Shown here: one piece after another, positions 15,278-23,456 of the stretch
Position numbering within the stretch: the stretch's first letter is position 1
How the letters are laid out: every line of letters begins with the position of its first letter
Source: Paracoccus yibinensis
GTDB lineage: Bacteria > Pseudomonadota > Alphaproteobacteria > Rhodobacterales > Rhodobacteraceae
Length of the DNA: 34,587 bases
Direction of reading: 5' to 3'
Assembly: GCF_030846195.1 (NCBI RefSeq)
Contig: NZ_JAVCWH010000020.1
Location: 1-34,587, forward strand
The notes under the pieces: model-generated
What the model was told of the DNA's origin: nothing
What the model saw: the letters and a program-made list of their open reading frames with translations, nothing else
Database searches by the model: none
Made by a program: the position numbers and the translations under genes

Positions 15278-17577
15278 ACGCGGATGACACCCTTGCCTGG
15301 GGCACCATCCCCCCCGAGGTCTTTCCCCAGCCCCATGACGGCCACCGTCTGATCCGCATCACCTTCGTCATGGCCTGGCTGGTCGTGGGCGGCGAGGAAA
15401 CGGAAATCAGGATGCTGGCCCGCAACCTGCCGCGCGACCGTTACCGCATCACCGTCATTCCCTGCTTCCGCAAGGAGGGGATGCCCGACCAGACTCATGG
15501 GCAATTGGCCGATCTGGGTGTGCATGTCGATACCACGCCCTATGCCTTGGGGTTCGAGGAAACCATCGACTATCTGCGCCGCAAGCTGGCGGGGGCCGAT
15601 GTGGTTGTGTCCTGCCAGAACGTCGCCGACATCTATCCCGCGCTGGAACGCATGGCGCTGCGCCCGCCGCTGATCGAACATGGGGGCCTGGTGTCCGAGG
15701 CCCTGGCGGGGCCGAAGCATTTCACCGCACGCTATGTCGGCGTCTGCGACAGCATCCGCGCTGCGGCGGCATCCAGGATGCCCGACCGGCCGGGGGATGC
15801 GCTTGAAATCCCGTCCATGGTCGATCTGGACGAATTCGACCCCAGGGCGCGCGGGCCGATGCGCACCGCTCTGGGGATCGGGGCCGATCAGGTGCTGATC
15901 GGCTGGGTGGGCCGTCTGGACCGCAAGAAGCGGGTCGAGGATTTCATCAGTGCCGCCCTGCAAGTCGCGGACATCGACCCCCGCGCCCGCTTCGTGATCG
16001 TCGGCGGCCCTGACGCCTTCATGCCGGAATATGCGGACGAACTGCGCCGCATGGCCGAACCGCTGGGCAGGCGGATGGTATTCACCGGCGACCGCAAGGA
16101 TGTGCCGGACCTGCTGGCGGCCATGGACATCTTCTGCTGGCTGTCCCGTGGCGAGGGGATGCCCCATGTCATCGCCGAGGCGGGCGCGGCGGGCCTGCCG
16201 GTGATCGCCACGCCCGACAACGGCGCCCTGGAACAGATCGCCGATGGGAACACCGGCCTCTTCGTGCCCCACGAGGACCCGCAGGCGGTGGCCCGGGCCA
16301 TGCTGCGCCTTCTGGCCGATGCCCCGCTGCGGCGGCGGCTTGGGACTGCGCTGCAGGCCCATGTCCGCGCCACCTATTCCGCGCAGGTGGTCGTGCCGCA
16401 ATGGCGGGCGCTGATCGACAGGGTCCTGGCCGAACGCCGGTCCGCGCCCCCGCCCGCAACCTTCGCCAGCTTCACCCTGGGCGGGTGGGAAGCATCGACC
16501 CACCGTTTGCGCAGCGGCCGCCGGCTGGATCTGATTGCGGCCATCGGCCACGACACCCATGCCGCGCAGGACTACCGGCAACTGGCGGATCTGGGCATCG
16601 GCGCCTGCCGCGACGGCGCCCGCTGGCACCTGATCGAGACCGCGCCGGGCCGCTACGATTTCTCCAGCCTGACGCCGATGATCACGGCCGCGCGCGATAC
16701 CGGCACGCAGGTCATCTGGGATCTGCTGCATTACGGCTGGTCCGACGACCTGGACATCTGGCAGCCCGCCTTTGTGGACCGTTTCGCCCGCCTTGCCCGC
16801 GCCGTGGCCCTGCATCACCGCGACCTGACGGACGCCGTGCCCTTCTGGTGCCCGGTCAACGAGATCAGCTTCTTTGCCTGGGCCGGGGGCGATGCCCGAT
16901 ACCTCAATCCCTTCGCCGCGCATCGCGGGTATGAATTGAAATGCCAGCTTGCCCGCGCCTCCATCGCCGCGATGCACGAACTGCGCGCTGTCGATCCCCG
17001 CGCGCGCTTCGTCCATGCCGAACCGCTGCTGGCGATCCATCACGATCCCCATAACGGCAGACCCTTGTGGGAGGCGCATGGCCATCATGACGCGCAGTTT
17101 CAGGCGTTCGAGCTGATTTCGGGGCGGATGTGGCCGCAGCTTGGCGGGGATCCGTCCTTCCTGGATATCGTCGGGGTCAACTACTATTGGAACAACCAGT
17201 GGATCCACGGCGGCGCGCCCATCGACATGGACCACCCGTGGTATCGCCCCTTGTCCGATCTGCTGGTCGAGGTCGCCGCGCGTTATGACCGCCCCCTGAT
17301 GATCGCCGAAACCGGGACCGAGGGCGCACGCCGCGCGTCATGGTTCGCCTATGTCCGCGACCAGGTGGCGCGGGCGCGCCTGCGCGGCGCACGGGTCGAG
17401 GGGATCTGCCTGTACCCGGTCGCCAACCATCCGGGATGGGACGACGACAGGTTGTGCCCCAACGGGCTTCTGGGGCACGACCCGTCGGGTGGGTCGCGTT
17501 CCGTCGAATGGTCCCTGGCGCAGCGGATCATGCAGACCGGCCATCACCCCGCGCGCATGGAACCTGCACCGGCCTAG
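15274..17577 (+). CDS. Fusion: GT4 glycosyltransferase + GH1-like glycosidase domain
   Basis: 767 residues. Residues about 25-395 are a GT4 transferase (GWVGRLDRKKRVEDFI, E-x7-E at 294-302 in GEGMPHVIAEAGAAGLPV). Residues about 405-755 form a TIM-barrel glycosidase of clan A, closest to GH1: WHLIETAPGRYDFSSL, the acid/base Glu about 530 in PVNEISFF, VGVNYYWN, and the nucleophile Glu about 679 in IAETGTEG. Both carboxylates are 149 residues apart and intact, so hydrolase or transglycosidase activity is plausible. No signal peptide is present, so both domains act in the cytoplasm, unusual for a glycan-trimming enzyme. The start overlaps the preceding stop (ATGA). Its 3' end contains the promoter of the following ku gene. 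Confidence 0.85.
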   Translation: MNADDTLAWGTIPPEVFPQPHDGHRLIRITFVMAWLVVGGEETEIRMLARNLPRDRYRITVIPCFRKEGMPDQTHGQLADLGVHVDTTPYALGFEETIDYLRRKLAGADVVVSCQNVADIYPALERMALRPPLIEHGGLVSEALAGPKHFTARYVGVCDSIRAAAASRMPDRPGDALEIPSMVDLDEFDPRARGPMRTALGIGADQVLIGWVGRLDRKKRVEDFISAALQVADIDPRARFVIVGGPDAFMPEYADELRRMAEPLGRRMVFTGDRKDVPDLLAAMDIFCWLSRGEGMPHVIAEAGAAGLPVIATPDNGALEQIADGNTGLFVPHEDPQAVARAMLRLLADAPLRRRLGTALQAHVRATYSAQVVVPQWRALIDRVLAERRSAPPPATFASFTLGGWEASTHRLRSGRRLDLIAAIGHDTHAAQDYRQLADLGIGACRDGARWHLIETAPGRYDFSSLTPMITAARDTGTQVIWDLLHYGWSDDLDIWQPAFVDRFARLARAVALHHRDLTDAVPFWCPVNEISFFAWAGGDARYLNPFAAHRGYELKCQLARASIAAMHELRAVDPRARFVHAEPLLAIHHDPHNGRPLWEAHGHHDAQFQAFELISGRMWPQLGGDPSFLDIVGVNYYWNNQWIHGGAPIDMDHPWYRPLSDLLVEVAARYDRPLMIAETGTEGARRASWFAYVRDQVARARLRGARVEGICLYPVANHPGWDDDRLCPNGLLGHDPSGGSRSVEWSLAQRIMQTGHHPARMEPAPA

Positions 17578-17583
17578 GCCGTT
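17559..17583 (+). promoter_or_regulatory. EcfG-type promoter of ku1-ligD
   Basis: GGAAC (17559-17563), 17 bases, GTT (17581-17583), with C before GTT, match the alphaproteobacterial EcfG/RpoE2 general-stress consensus. The -10 part ends 30 bases before the ku1 start. The -35 half lies inside the last codons of the upstream GT/GH gene. Confidence 0.7.
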
Positions 17584-17613
17584 CCAGATCCGACACATGA
17601 CGGAGGCGGGACA

Positions 17614-18474
17614 ATGGCGCCCAGGGCGAACTGGAAAGGCTTTCTCAAGGTCGGAGAGGTCAGCTGCCCGGTGGCGCTTTACACCGCCGCCTCGACATCG
17701 GACCGGATCGCGTTCCATACCCTGAACCGCAAGACCGGCAACCGGGTCCGCCGCGTCTTCGTGGACGAGGATACCGGCAAGACGGTGGACCGCGACGACC
17801 AGGTCAAGGGATACGAGGTCGCATCGGGTGAATACGTCGTGCTGGACCCGGACGAGATCGCGGCGGCGGTGCCCGACAGCGACAAGACCCTGTCCATCAC
17901 CGCCTTCATCGGTTGCGATGACATCGACGACCTGTATTTCGACAAGCCCTATTACCTGGCCCCCACCGATGCCGAGGCTGCCGAGGCCTTTGCCCTGATC
18001 CGCGAGGGGATGCGCAAGAAGAAGGTCGCGGCCCTGGCCCAGACCGTCCTGTTCCGCCGGGTGCGCACGGTCCTGATCCGCGCGCATGACGACGGGCTGA
18101 TCGCCACCACGCTGAACTTCGACTATGAGGTGCGCGACGCCGAGGATGTCTTTGCCGACGTGCCCGACATCGAGATCGAGGGCGAGATGCTGGATCTGGC
18201 CCAGCACATCATCAAGACCAAGCGCGGCACGTTCGACCCGCAGGATTTCGACGACCGATACGAATCTGCCCTGGCTGAACTGGTCCGCGCCAAGATCGAG
18301 GGCAGAAAGTTCCAGCCCCCCAAGGAGGCCAGGCCCGAACCCGTGGTCGATCTGATGGAGGCCCTGCGCGAAAGCGCGGCCATGGCCAAGCCCCGCCGCC
18401 GGCCAAGCGCCAATCCCCGCAGCGGGGGCGCCAGGCCCAAGGCGCCGTCCCGCAGCCGCAAGAAGGCCGGCTAG
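17614..18474 (+). CDS. ku: Ku protein, non-homologous end joining (first copy)
   Basis: 286 residues. Bacterial Ku forms a homodimeric ring that threads onto double-strand DNA ends and recruits LigD. The core starts MAPRANWKGFLKVGEVSCPVALY and carries the family pattern FHTLNRKTGNRVRRVFVDEDTG, VKGYEVASGEYVVLDPDEI, and LFRRVRTVLIRAHDDGL. After about residue 235 it ends in a basic Pro/Arg/Lys/Ser tail, the kind that binds DNA or LigD in other species. The start is the ATG at 17614 behind GGAGGCGGGACA. The stop is 3 bases before the ligD start, so the two are one operon. A GGAAC-N17-GTT promoter lies upstream. A second Ku is encoded convergently at 20971-21774. Confidence 0.95.
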   Translation: MAPRANWKGFLKVGEVSCPVALYTAASTSDRIAFHTLNRKTGNRVRRVFVDEDTGKTVDRDDQVKGYEVASGEYVVLDPDEIAAAVPDSDKTLSITAFIGCDDIDDLYFDKPYYLAPTDAEAAEAFALIREGMRKKKVAALAQTVLFRRVRTVLIRAHDDGLIATTLNFDYEVRDAEDVFADVPDIEIEGEMLDLAQHIIKTKRGTFDPQDFDDRYESALAELVRAKIEGRKFQPPKEARPEPVVDLMEALRESAAMAKPRRRPSANPRSGGARPKAPSRSRKKAG

Positions 18475-18477
18475 GCC

Positions 18478-20970
18478 ATGGCGGGGACATCGGGGGCGGG
18501 GCTGGACACCTATAACGAAAAGCGCGACTTCACCCAGACCCAGGAACCGCGCGGGCGCAAGGCGCGCAAGTCCGGCAAGTCCTTCGTGATCCAGAAGCAC
18601 GCGGCGACGCGGCTGCATTACGATCTGCGGCTGGAGATGGACGGCGTGCTGAAAAGCTGGGCCGTCACCAAGGGGCCAAGCCTGGTCGCGGGCGAAAAGC
18701 GCCTTGCCGTCCATGTCGAGGATCACCCGCTGGATTACGGCAACTTCGAGGGCACCATCCCCAAGGGCAATTATGGCGCGGGTGCGGTTATCGTCTGGGA
18801 CCGGGGCACATGGACGCCCGTGGACGGCGACTATGCCAAGGGCAAGCTGGAGTTCGAACTGAAGGGCGAAAAGCTGTCGGGCCGCTGGCATCTGGTTCGG
18901 ATGCGCGGCGAGACGCGCGAGAACTGGCTGCTGATCAAATCCGACGACGAGGCCGCCCGCCCCCCCGACGCGCCCGACATCCTGACCGAACGCCCGGAAT
19001 CGCTGAAGACCGGCCGCACGGTCGAGGAGGTGGCGCAAGGCGCCGAGGAGAAGCCGAAGCCGGACAAGAAGGCCCGCCGGGCGCGCCCCAAGGACGAGGG
19101 TGCCCCCGCCGCCCGCGCCAAAAAGGCGGCTATGCCCGACTTCATCGACCCCGCGCTTGCCTCGCTGAGGCCTGCCCCCCCGACCGGCGCGAAATGGCTG
19201 CACGAGGTGAAGTTCGACGGCTATCGCCTGCAAGCCCGGCTGGAGGGGCAAGAGGTCCGCCTGCTGACCCGCAGCGGCCTTGACTGGACCGACCGTTTCG
19301 GGGCCGAGGTGACGGACGCCCTGCGCGCCCTGCCTGCGCAAAGCGCCATCATCGACGGCGAACTGGTGGTGGAAACTGGGGTGGGGGCGTCCGATTTCCC
19401 GGCCCTCCAGGCGGATCTGTCCGAGGGGCGAAACGACCGCTTCGTGTTCTATGTCTTCGACCTGATGTATCTGGACGGCTATGACCTGCGCGACGTGCCC
19501 CTGATCGAACGCAAGGGGATGCTGGAAAGTTTGGTGGGCACCGATCCGGGCCGGGTGCGGTACAGCAGCCATTTCGGCGAAACCGGGGCGATGGTGCTGC
19601 GGCACGCCTGCCGGCTCAGCCTGGAGGGCATCATTTCGAAGGAAGCCGACGAAGCCTATCGCTCGGGCCGCGGCAAGACCTGGATCAAGTCCAAATGCTC
19701 GGCCCGGCAGGAATTCGTGGTGGCGGGCTATGTGCCCTCGACCACCTCGGACAAGCTGGTGGGGTCGCTGGCCCTGGGGGTCTTCGATGACGGCAAGCTG
19801 GATTATGTAGGCCGCGTCGGCACCGGATTTTCCGCCACGGTGGCCGCCGATCTGCGCACGCGGTTGGACACGATGCGCATCGACCGCAGCCCATTCGCGG
19901 ACAAGCTGACCTCGGACGAGGCGCGCGGCGTCCGCTTCGTGCGCCCCGAACTGGTGGCCGAGGTGGAATTCCGTGCCTGGACCGCCGACGGGCTGCTGCG
20001 CCACGCGTCCTTCCGCGGCCTGCGCGAAGACAAGCCCGCCACCGACGTGGTGCGCGAAAGCGGCCCCCAGGCCGATCCGCCCAAGGCGCCGCGCCGCCGC
20101 GTCGCGCTGACCCATCCCGACCGCATCTATTGGCCGGACGAGGGCATCACCAAGGAAGGGCTGGCGGATTACTATGCCCAGGTCTGGCCCAGGATCGCGC
20201 CCTTCATCACCGGCCGCCCGCTGGCCCTGCTGCGCTGTCCGGGCGGGATCAACGGGCAGCGGTTCTTCCAGAAGCACGCCTGGAAAGGCATCAGCAAGCA
20301 CATCGCCCTGGTCAAGGATCCCAAGGAAAAGGCCGAAGAGGCGATGATCGCCATCAACGACCTGGACGGGCTGATGGCCCTGGTCCAGTCGGCGACGCTG
20401 GAGATCCATCCTTGGGGGTCCACGGTCGCGGACTGGGATCATCCCGACACCATGACCATGGACCTCGATCCCGGCGAAGGCGTGGCGTGGGAGGCCGTGA
20501 TCGCCGGCGCGCAAGAGGTGCGGCAGCGCCTGTCCGATGCCGGGCTGGAGGGGTTCGTGAAGACGTCGGGCGGCAAGGGGCTGCATGTCGTGGCACCCTT
20601 GACGCCCAAGGCGGGCTGGTCCGCCGTCAAGGCCTTCACCAAGGCCCTGGCCGATGCCATGGCGGCGGATTCGCCCGGCGCCTATATCTCGACCATCACC
20701 AAGTCGAAGCGCAAGGGCCGCATCCTGATCGACTATCTGCGCAATCAGCGCGGCATGACGGCGGTTGCCGCCTATTCGACGCGCGCGCGTCCCGGCGCCG
20801 CCGTGTCGATGCCGGTCGCCTGGGACGAGCTGGACCAGATCGGCCCCAACTACTTCACCCTGATGAACACACCCGCGCGCCTGGATGCCTTGGCCCAGGA
20901 TCCGTGGGAGGATTTCCGTCCCGCCGCCCGCCCGCTGGATGTCAAGCCATCGCGGGCGCGCAAACGGTGA
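18478..20970 (+). CDS. ligD: Multifunctional DNA ligase LigD (PE-LIG-POL)
   Basis: 830 residues. It processes and seals Ku-bound breaks. Three domains run in the Pseudomonas order. The 3'-phosphoesterase (about 1-170) has KHAATRLHYDLRLE with His47 and Asp49, and FEGTIPKGNYGAG. The ATP-dependent ligase (about 205-510) has nucleotidyl-lysine Lys245 in EVKFDGYR, a conserved GELV motif, and a closing KSKC-type OB entry. The primase-like polymerase (about 540-830) has LTHPDRIYWPDEGITK, metal-binding Asp662/Asp664 in MDLDPGE, and TSGGKGLH. All catalytic residues checked are present. It starts 3 bases after ku1. Its TGA abuts the convergent ku2 stop with no gap. Confidence 0.95.
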   Translation: MAGTSGAGLDTYNEKRDFTQTQEPRGRKARKSGKSFVIQKHAATRLHYDLRLEMDGVLKSWAVTKGPSLVAGEKRLAVHVEDHPLDYGNFEGTIPKGNYGAGAVIVWDRGTWTPVDGDYAKGKLEFELKGEKLSGRWHLVRMRGETRENWLLIKSDDEAARPPDAPDILTERPESLKTGRTVEEVAQGAEEKPKPDKKARRARPKDEGAPAARAKKAAMPDFIDPALASLRPAPPTGAKWLHEVKFDGYRLQARLEGQEVRLLTRSGLDWTDRFGAEVTDALRALPAQSAIIDGELVVETGVGASDFPALQADLSEGRNDRFVFYVFDLMYLDGYDLRDVPLIERKGMLESLVGTDPGRVRYSSHFGETGAMVLRHACRLSLEGIISKEADEAYRSGRGKTWIKSKCSARQEFVVAGYVPSTTSDKLVGSLALGVFDDGKLDYVGRVGTGFSATVAADLRTRLDTMRIDRSPFADKLTSDEARGVRFVRPELVAEVEFRAWTADGLLRHASFRGLREDKPATDVVRESGPQADPPKAPRRRVALTHPDRIYWPDEGITKEGLADYYAQVWPRIAPFITGRPLALLRCPGGINGQRFFQKHAWKGISKHIALVKDPKEKAEEAMIAINDLDGLMALVQSATLEIHPWGSTVADWDHPDTMTMDLDPGEGVAWEAVIAGAQEVRQRLSDAGLEGFVKTSGGKGLHVVAPLTPKAGWSAVKAFTKALADAMAADSPGAYISTITKSKRKGRILIDYLRNQRGMTAVAAYSTRARPGAAVSMPVAWDELDQIGPNYFTLMNTPARLDALAQDPWEDFRPAARPLDVKPSRARKR

Positions 20971-21774
20971 TCAACGGCTGCTGCGCCGTCCCTCGGCCTG
21001 GATGCTTTTCTTCAGCGCGGTCATGATGTCGATGACATTGCCGTCCTGCGGGGGCTGGGGCTTGGGCCGCGCCGCGCGTTTCTTGCCCTTCTTCTTGGCG
21101 GCGATGATGTCCAGCAGCCGATCCTGAACCGGGTCGTTCACCATCTTGGTGTCCCAGGCCGTGGTGCGTTCGTCGATCAGCTTGCGCACCAGCGTCATCA
21201 GCTTGGCTTCGGGCTTGTCGTCCGCGATCTTGCCGAAATAGTCGGCCTCGTCGCGCACCTCGTCCCCGTATCGCAGGGTCCACAGCACGATCCCCTTGCC
21301 GCGCGGCTTCAGCATCACCGCCCGTTCGCGCCGATACATCACCACGCGCGATATGCCCACGGTCCCGGTCGCGGCCATGGCGTCCCGGATCACGGCGAAT
21401 GCCTCCTGGCCCACCTCATCCCCCGGCAACAGGAAATGCGGACGGTCATACCATACCCAGCCGATCGAGTGATCGGGCACGAACATGTCAATGTCGATGG
21501 TGCGGGTGCTTTCCAGGGCGACGGACTCGATCTCCTCGTCCTCGAGGAAGACATAATCGTCCTCGCCGCGCTCGTATCCCTTGACCTCGTCTTCCTCTCG
21601 GACCGGCTTTTCGGTCACGGCATCGACATACTGGCTGGTGACGCGGTTGCCGGTCTTGGCGTTCAAGGTGTGGAAGCGGACCTTCTCGCCCTCGGTCGTG
21701 GCGGGCATCATGGTCACCGGACAGGTCACCAGCGACAGCTTCATGTAGCCTTTCCAGAACGTGCGCGGCGCCAT
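20971..21774 (-). CDS. ku: Ku protein, non-homologous end joining (second copy)
   Basis: 267 residues. A second bacterial Ku (MAPRTFWKGYMKLSLVTCPVTM, FHTLNAKTGNRVTSQYVDAV, YRRERAVMLKPRGKGIVLWTLRY) that diverges clearly from the first, so not a recent duplicate. The C-terminal tail is basic (AAKKKGKKRAARPKPQPP) and then acquires a short helix (VIDIMTALKKSIQAEG). Two Ku types can form homo- or heterodimers, as known for rhizobial multi-Ku systems. It is encoded convergently to ku1-ligD and has its own GGAAC-N17-GTT promoter, 28 bases before the ATG. Separate promoters suggest the Ku ratio can be set independently of LigD. Confidence 0.95.
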   Translation of the reverse strand: MAPRTFWKGYMKLSLVTCPVTMMPATTEGEKVRFHTLNAKTGNRVTSQYVDAVTEKPVREEDEVKGYERGEDDYVFLEDEEIESVALESTRTIDIDMFVPDHSIGWVWYDRPHFLLPGDEVGQEAFAVIRDAMAATGTVGISRVVMYRRERAVMLKPRGKGIVLWTLRYGDEVRDEADYFGKIADDKPEAKLMTLVRKLIDERTTAWDTKMVNDPVQDRLLDIIAAKKKGKKRAARPKPQPPQDGNVIDIMTALKKSIQAEGRRSSR

Positions 21775-21802
21775 GGCGGAAATCCTTGAAGGGACATCGT
21801 AA

Positions 21803-21827
21803 AACGGATGCAGGCCGCGTTTGTTCC
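21803..21827 (-). promoter_or_regulatory. EcfG-type promoter of ku2
   Basis: Reading on the minus strand, GGAAC (21823-21827), 17 bases, GTT (21803-21805), with C before GTT. It is the main recognisable signal in the 80-base gap between ku2 and the flavoprotein gene and ends 28 bases before the ku2 ATG. Confidence 0.7.
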
Positions 21828-21854
21828 CCGTGCGCCATCGACGGAAGGCGACGG

Positions 21855-22781
21855 TCAGAGGCTGTCGGGGACGCAGCGGTCTTCCCGAAGCCGCAGCAGG
21901 TTGTGGACATGGGTTGCCGCGATCTCGCCCTGCGACATGGCGACGGCGATCTGGTTCAGGCCGGTCACGGCATCCCCCGCCGCGAAAATTCCCGGCATCG
22001 AGGTCTGCTGATGCGCGTCGGTCTGGATGCGGCCATCCTCGGCAAGGTCCAGCCCCAAGCCGGCGGCCAGGGCATTCTGCGGGTCATTGCCAAGCCCCGA
22101 ATAAAGCGCGGCAAACCGCATGTCCTGCCCGGTGGCCAGACGGACCCGAACCTCCTCGCGCCGGAAATCCCAGGATTCGACAGGCTCGTGCAGGATTCGG
22201 ATCTCGGCCTTGGCCAGCTTGTCCATCACCTTGTCGGACAGGTCCAGATCGCTGCCCAGGGTCAGCAGCGTCACCTGCGGCGTATAGTGGCGCAGAAACA
22301 GCGCCTCGCCCGCCGCGCAGGCGGCCGTTCCGATCACCGCGACAGGCTTGTCCGTCAGCTCATAGGCGTCGCAGACAGGGCATTGCCGGATCAGCCCTTC
22401 GCGGACGTGATCGAGCGCATCGTCGATGGGCGGCAGGCGGTCGCGGATGCCGGTGGCCAGGATCACATGCGATGCGGTGATGTCGCGCCCCGCCCGGATG
22501 CGGAACCGTTCGTCCGGCATCGGCTCGATCCCGGTCGCCTTTTCCGCGATCGTGACGGCGCCGAAGTTCTGCAACTGATCGCGCATCCGGGCCAGAAGGT
22601 CGTTGCCCCGGATCCCGTCGGGATAGCCGGGGTGATTATGGGACCGCGGGATCAGGGACGCACGGCTTTGGCCCGCGTCGATCAGGACGGTCCTGCGGCG
22701 GAAACGGGCCAGATAGATCGCGGCGGTCAGCCCCGCAGGGCCGCCGCCGATGATGGCGCAGTCGAAATCCTCCGCCGCCAT
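21855..22781 (-). CDS. Thioredoxin-reductase-like flavoprotein
   Basis: 308 residues. A two-dinucleotide-domain flavoprotein: FAD-binding CAIIGGGPAGLTAA, redox-active CPVC (Cys134, Cys137) in RQCPVCDAYE, and C-terminal GIFAAGDAVTGLNQIAVAMSQGE. The second nucleotide motif reads VIGTAACAAGEA instead of the usual GGGxSA, so NADPH binding may be altered. An electron donor other than NADPH, such as ferredoxin or NADH, cannot be excluded. It starts at the ATG at 22779-22781, 3 bases after the DUF892 stop, so the two are one operon under the EcfG-like promoter at 23346-23370. A role in peroxide or thiol stress is inferred from that context. It is not necessarily the housekeeping TrxB. Confidence 0.85.
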   Translation of the reverse strand: MAAEDFDCAIIGGGPAGLTAAIYLARFRRRTVLIDAGQSRASLIPRSHNHPGYPDGIRGNDLLARMRDQLQNFGAVTIAEKATGIEPMPDERFRIRAGRDITASHVILATGIRDRLPPIDDALDHVREGLIRQCPVCDAYELTDKPVAVIGTAACAAGEALFLRHYTPQVTLLTLGSDLDLSDKVMDKLAKAEIRILHEPVESWDFRREEVRVRLATGQDMRFAALYSGLGNDPQNALAAGLGLDLAEDGRIQTDAHQQTSMPGIFAAGDAVTGLNQIAVAMSQGEIAATHVHNLLRLREDRCVPDSL

Positions 22782-22784
22782 GGT

Positions 22785-23294
22785 TCAGATGTCGGCCCGC
22801 TGGCCGCTGGCCGAAAGGGCGATATACTGGCGCACCACGTCGGGCAATCCGTCATGGATGTCCGAGGCCATCGCCAGTTCCTCATCCAGGTTCTGCTTCA
22901 GAAGCGGCAGGGCCTGGGCCATGTTGGCCTGTTCGGCCGCGGTTATCAGTGCGGTATAGGCTGCGATCTCGAAATGCTCGAAGGCGAAGTTCGCCAGCGA
23001 GTTCTTGAGGATCTCGTCGGTGGCCATGCTGTGGGTCACTGCGGCCATCGAACCGCTGAGCGACAGCATCGTGTCCTTCAGCCCCGAGGCGGATTCGTTC
23101 AGGGATTCGAAGATCTGGTCCAGGCGCTGGATCTGGCCTTCGGTTTCGCGGATATGGCGGTCCAGCAGGGCAGATACCTGCGGATAATGCTCCAGCCGGT
23201 TCAACTGCGGCTGCATGATCGAAAGCGCCTGGTTTTCCATGGCGTGCGCATTGCGCAGACCGTCGATGAACACGTCATAGGCAGCGTCTGTCAT
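22785..23294 (-). CDS. DUF892 (YciE/YciF-like) ferritin-like protein
   Basis: 169 residues, nearly all helix, with the ferritin-like pattern of the DUF892 family: LRNAHAMENQALSIMQPQ, HIRETEGQIQRLDQIF, FEHFEIAAYTALITAAEQ, LDEELAMASDIHDGL. Glu/His pairs in helices 1, 2 and 4 could bind metals. YciE/YciF are general-stress proteins of unknown exact function. The start is the ATG at 23292-23294 (MTDAAYDVF) behind AAAGGGGTC; a longer frame upstream runs through the promoter and was not used. It is first gene of an operon with the flavoprotein, with a GGAAC-N17-GTT promoter 51 bases upstream. Confidence 0.88.
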   Translation of the reverse strand: MTDAAYDVFIDGLRNAHAMENQALSIMQPQLNRLEHYPQVSALLDRHIRETEGQIQRLDQIFESLNESASGLKDTMLSLSGSMAAVTHSMATDEILKNSLANFAFEHFEIAAYTALITAAEQANMAQALPLLKQNLDEELAMASDIHDGLPDVVRQYIALSASGQRADI

Positions 23295-23345
23295 GGTCTT
23301 GACCCCTTTGGTGAAGGTTGCCGGTGCGCCGGCATGAACCAGAAG

Positions 23346-23370
23346 AACCAATCCCGCCTGCATCTGTTCC
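23346..23370 (-). promoter_or_regulatory. EcfG-type promoter of the DUF892-flavoprotein operon
   Basis: Minus strand: GGAAC (23366-23370), 17 bases, GTT (23346-23348). The -10 half is 51 bases from the start codon. A 21-base element at 23379-23399, shared with the catalase promoter, lies just upstream of the -35. Confidence 0.65.
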
Positions 23371-23378
23371 AGTCCTTT

Positions 23379-23399
23379 CGGGCGAATAAAGGTTAATCG
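23379..23399 (-). promoter_or_regulatory. Upstream promoter element shared with Mn-catalase gene (copy A)
   Basis: 21 bases containing AAAGGTTAA (plus-strand reading) match 27756-27776 at 18 positions. The element begins 8 bases beyond the GGAAC box. It is neither coding nor part of the known EcfG consensus. It may be an activator site or an extended promoter element. Confidence 0.45.
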
Positions 23400-23456
23400 G
23401 CCGCTGTCAGGGAAACGGAACGGTCGCAGGCGGAACAAGGTCGAGGAGATGCTGAA

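Noticed and set aside
17338..20586. 1082-codon minus-strand frame opposite ku1-ligD
   Set aside because: Shadow of LigD and Ku, both with intact catalytic residues.
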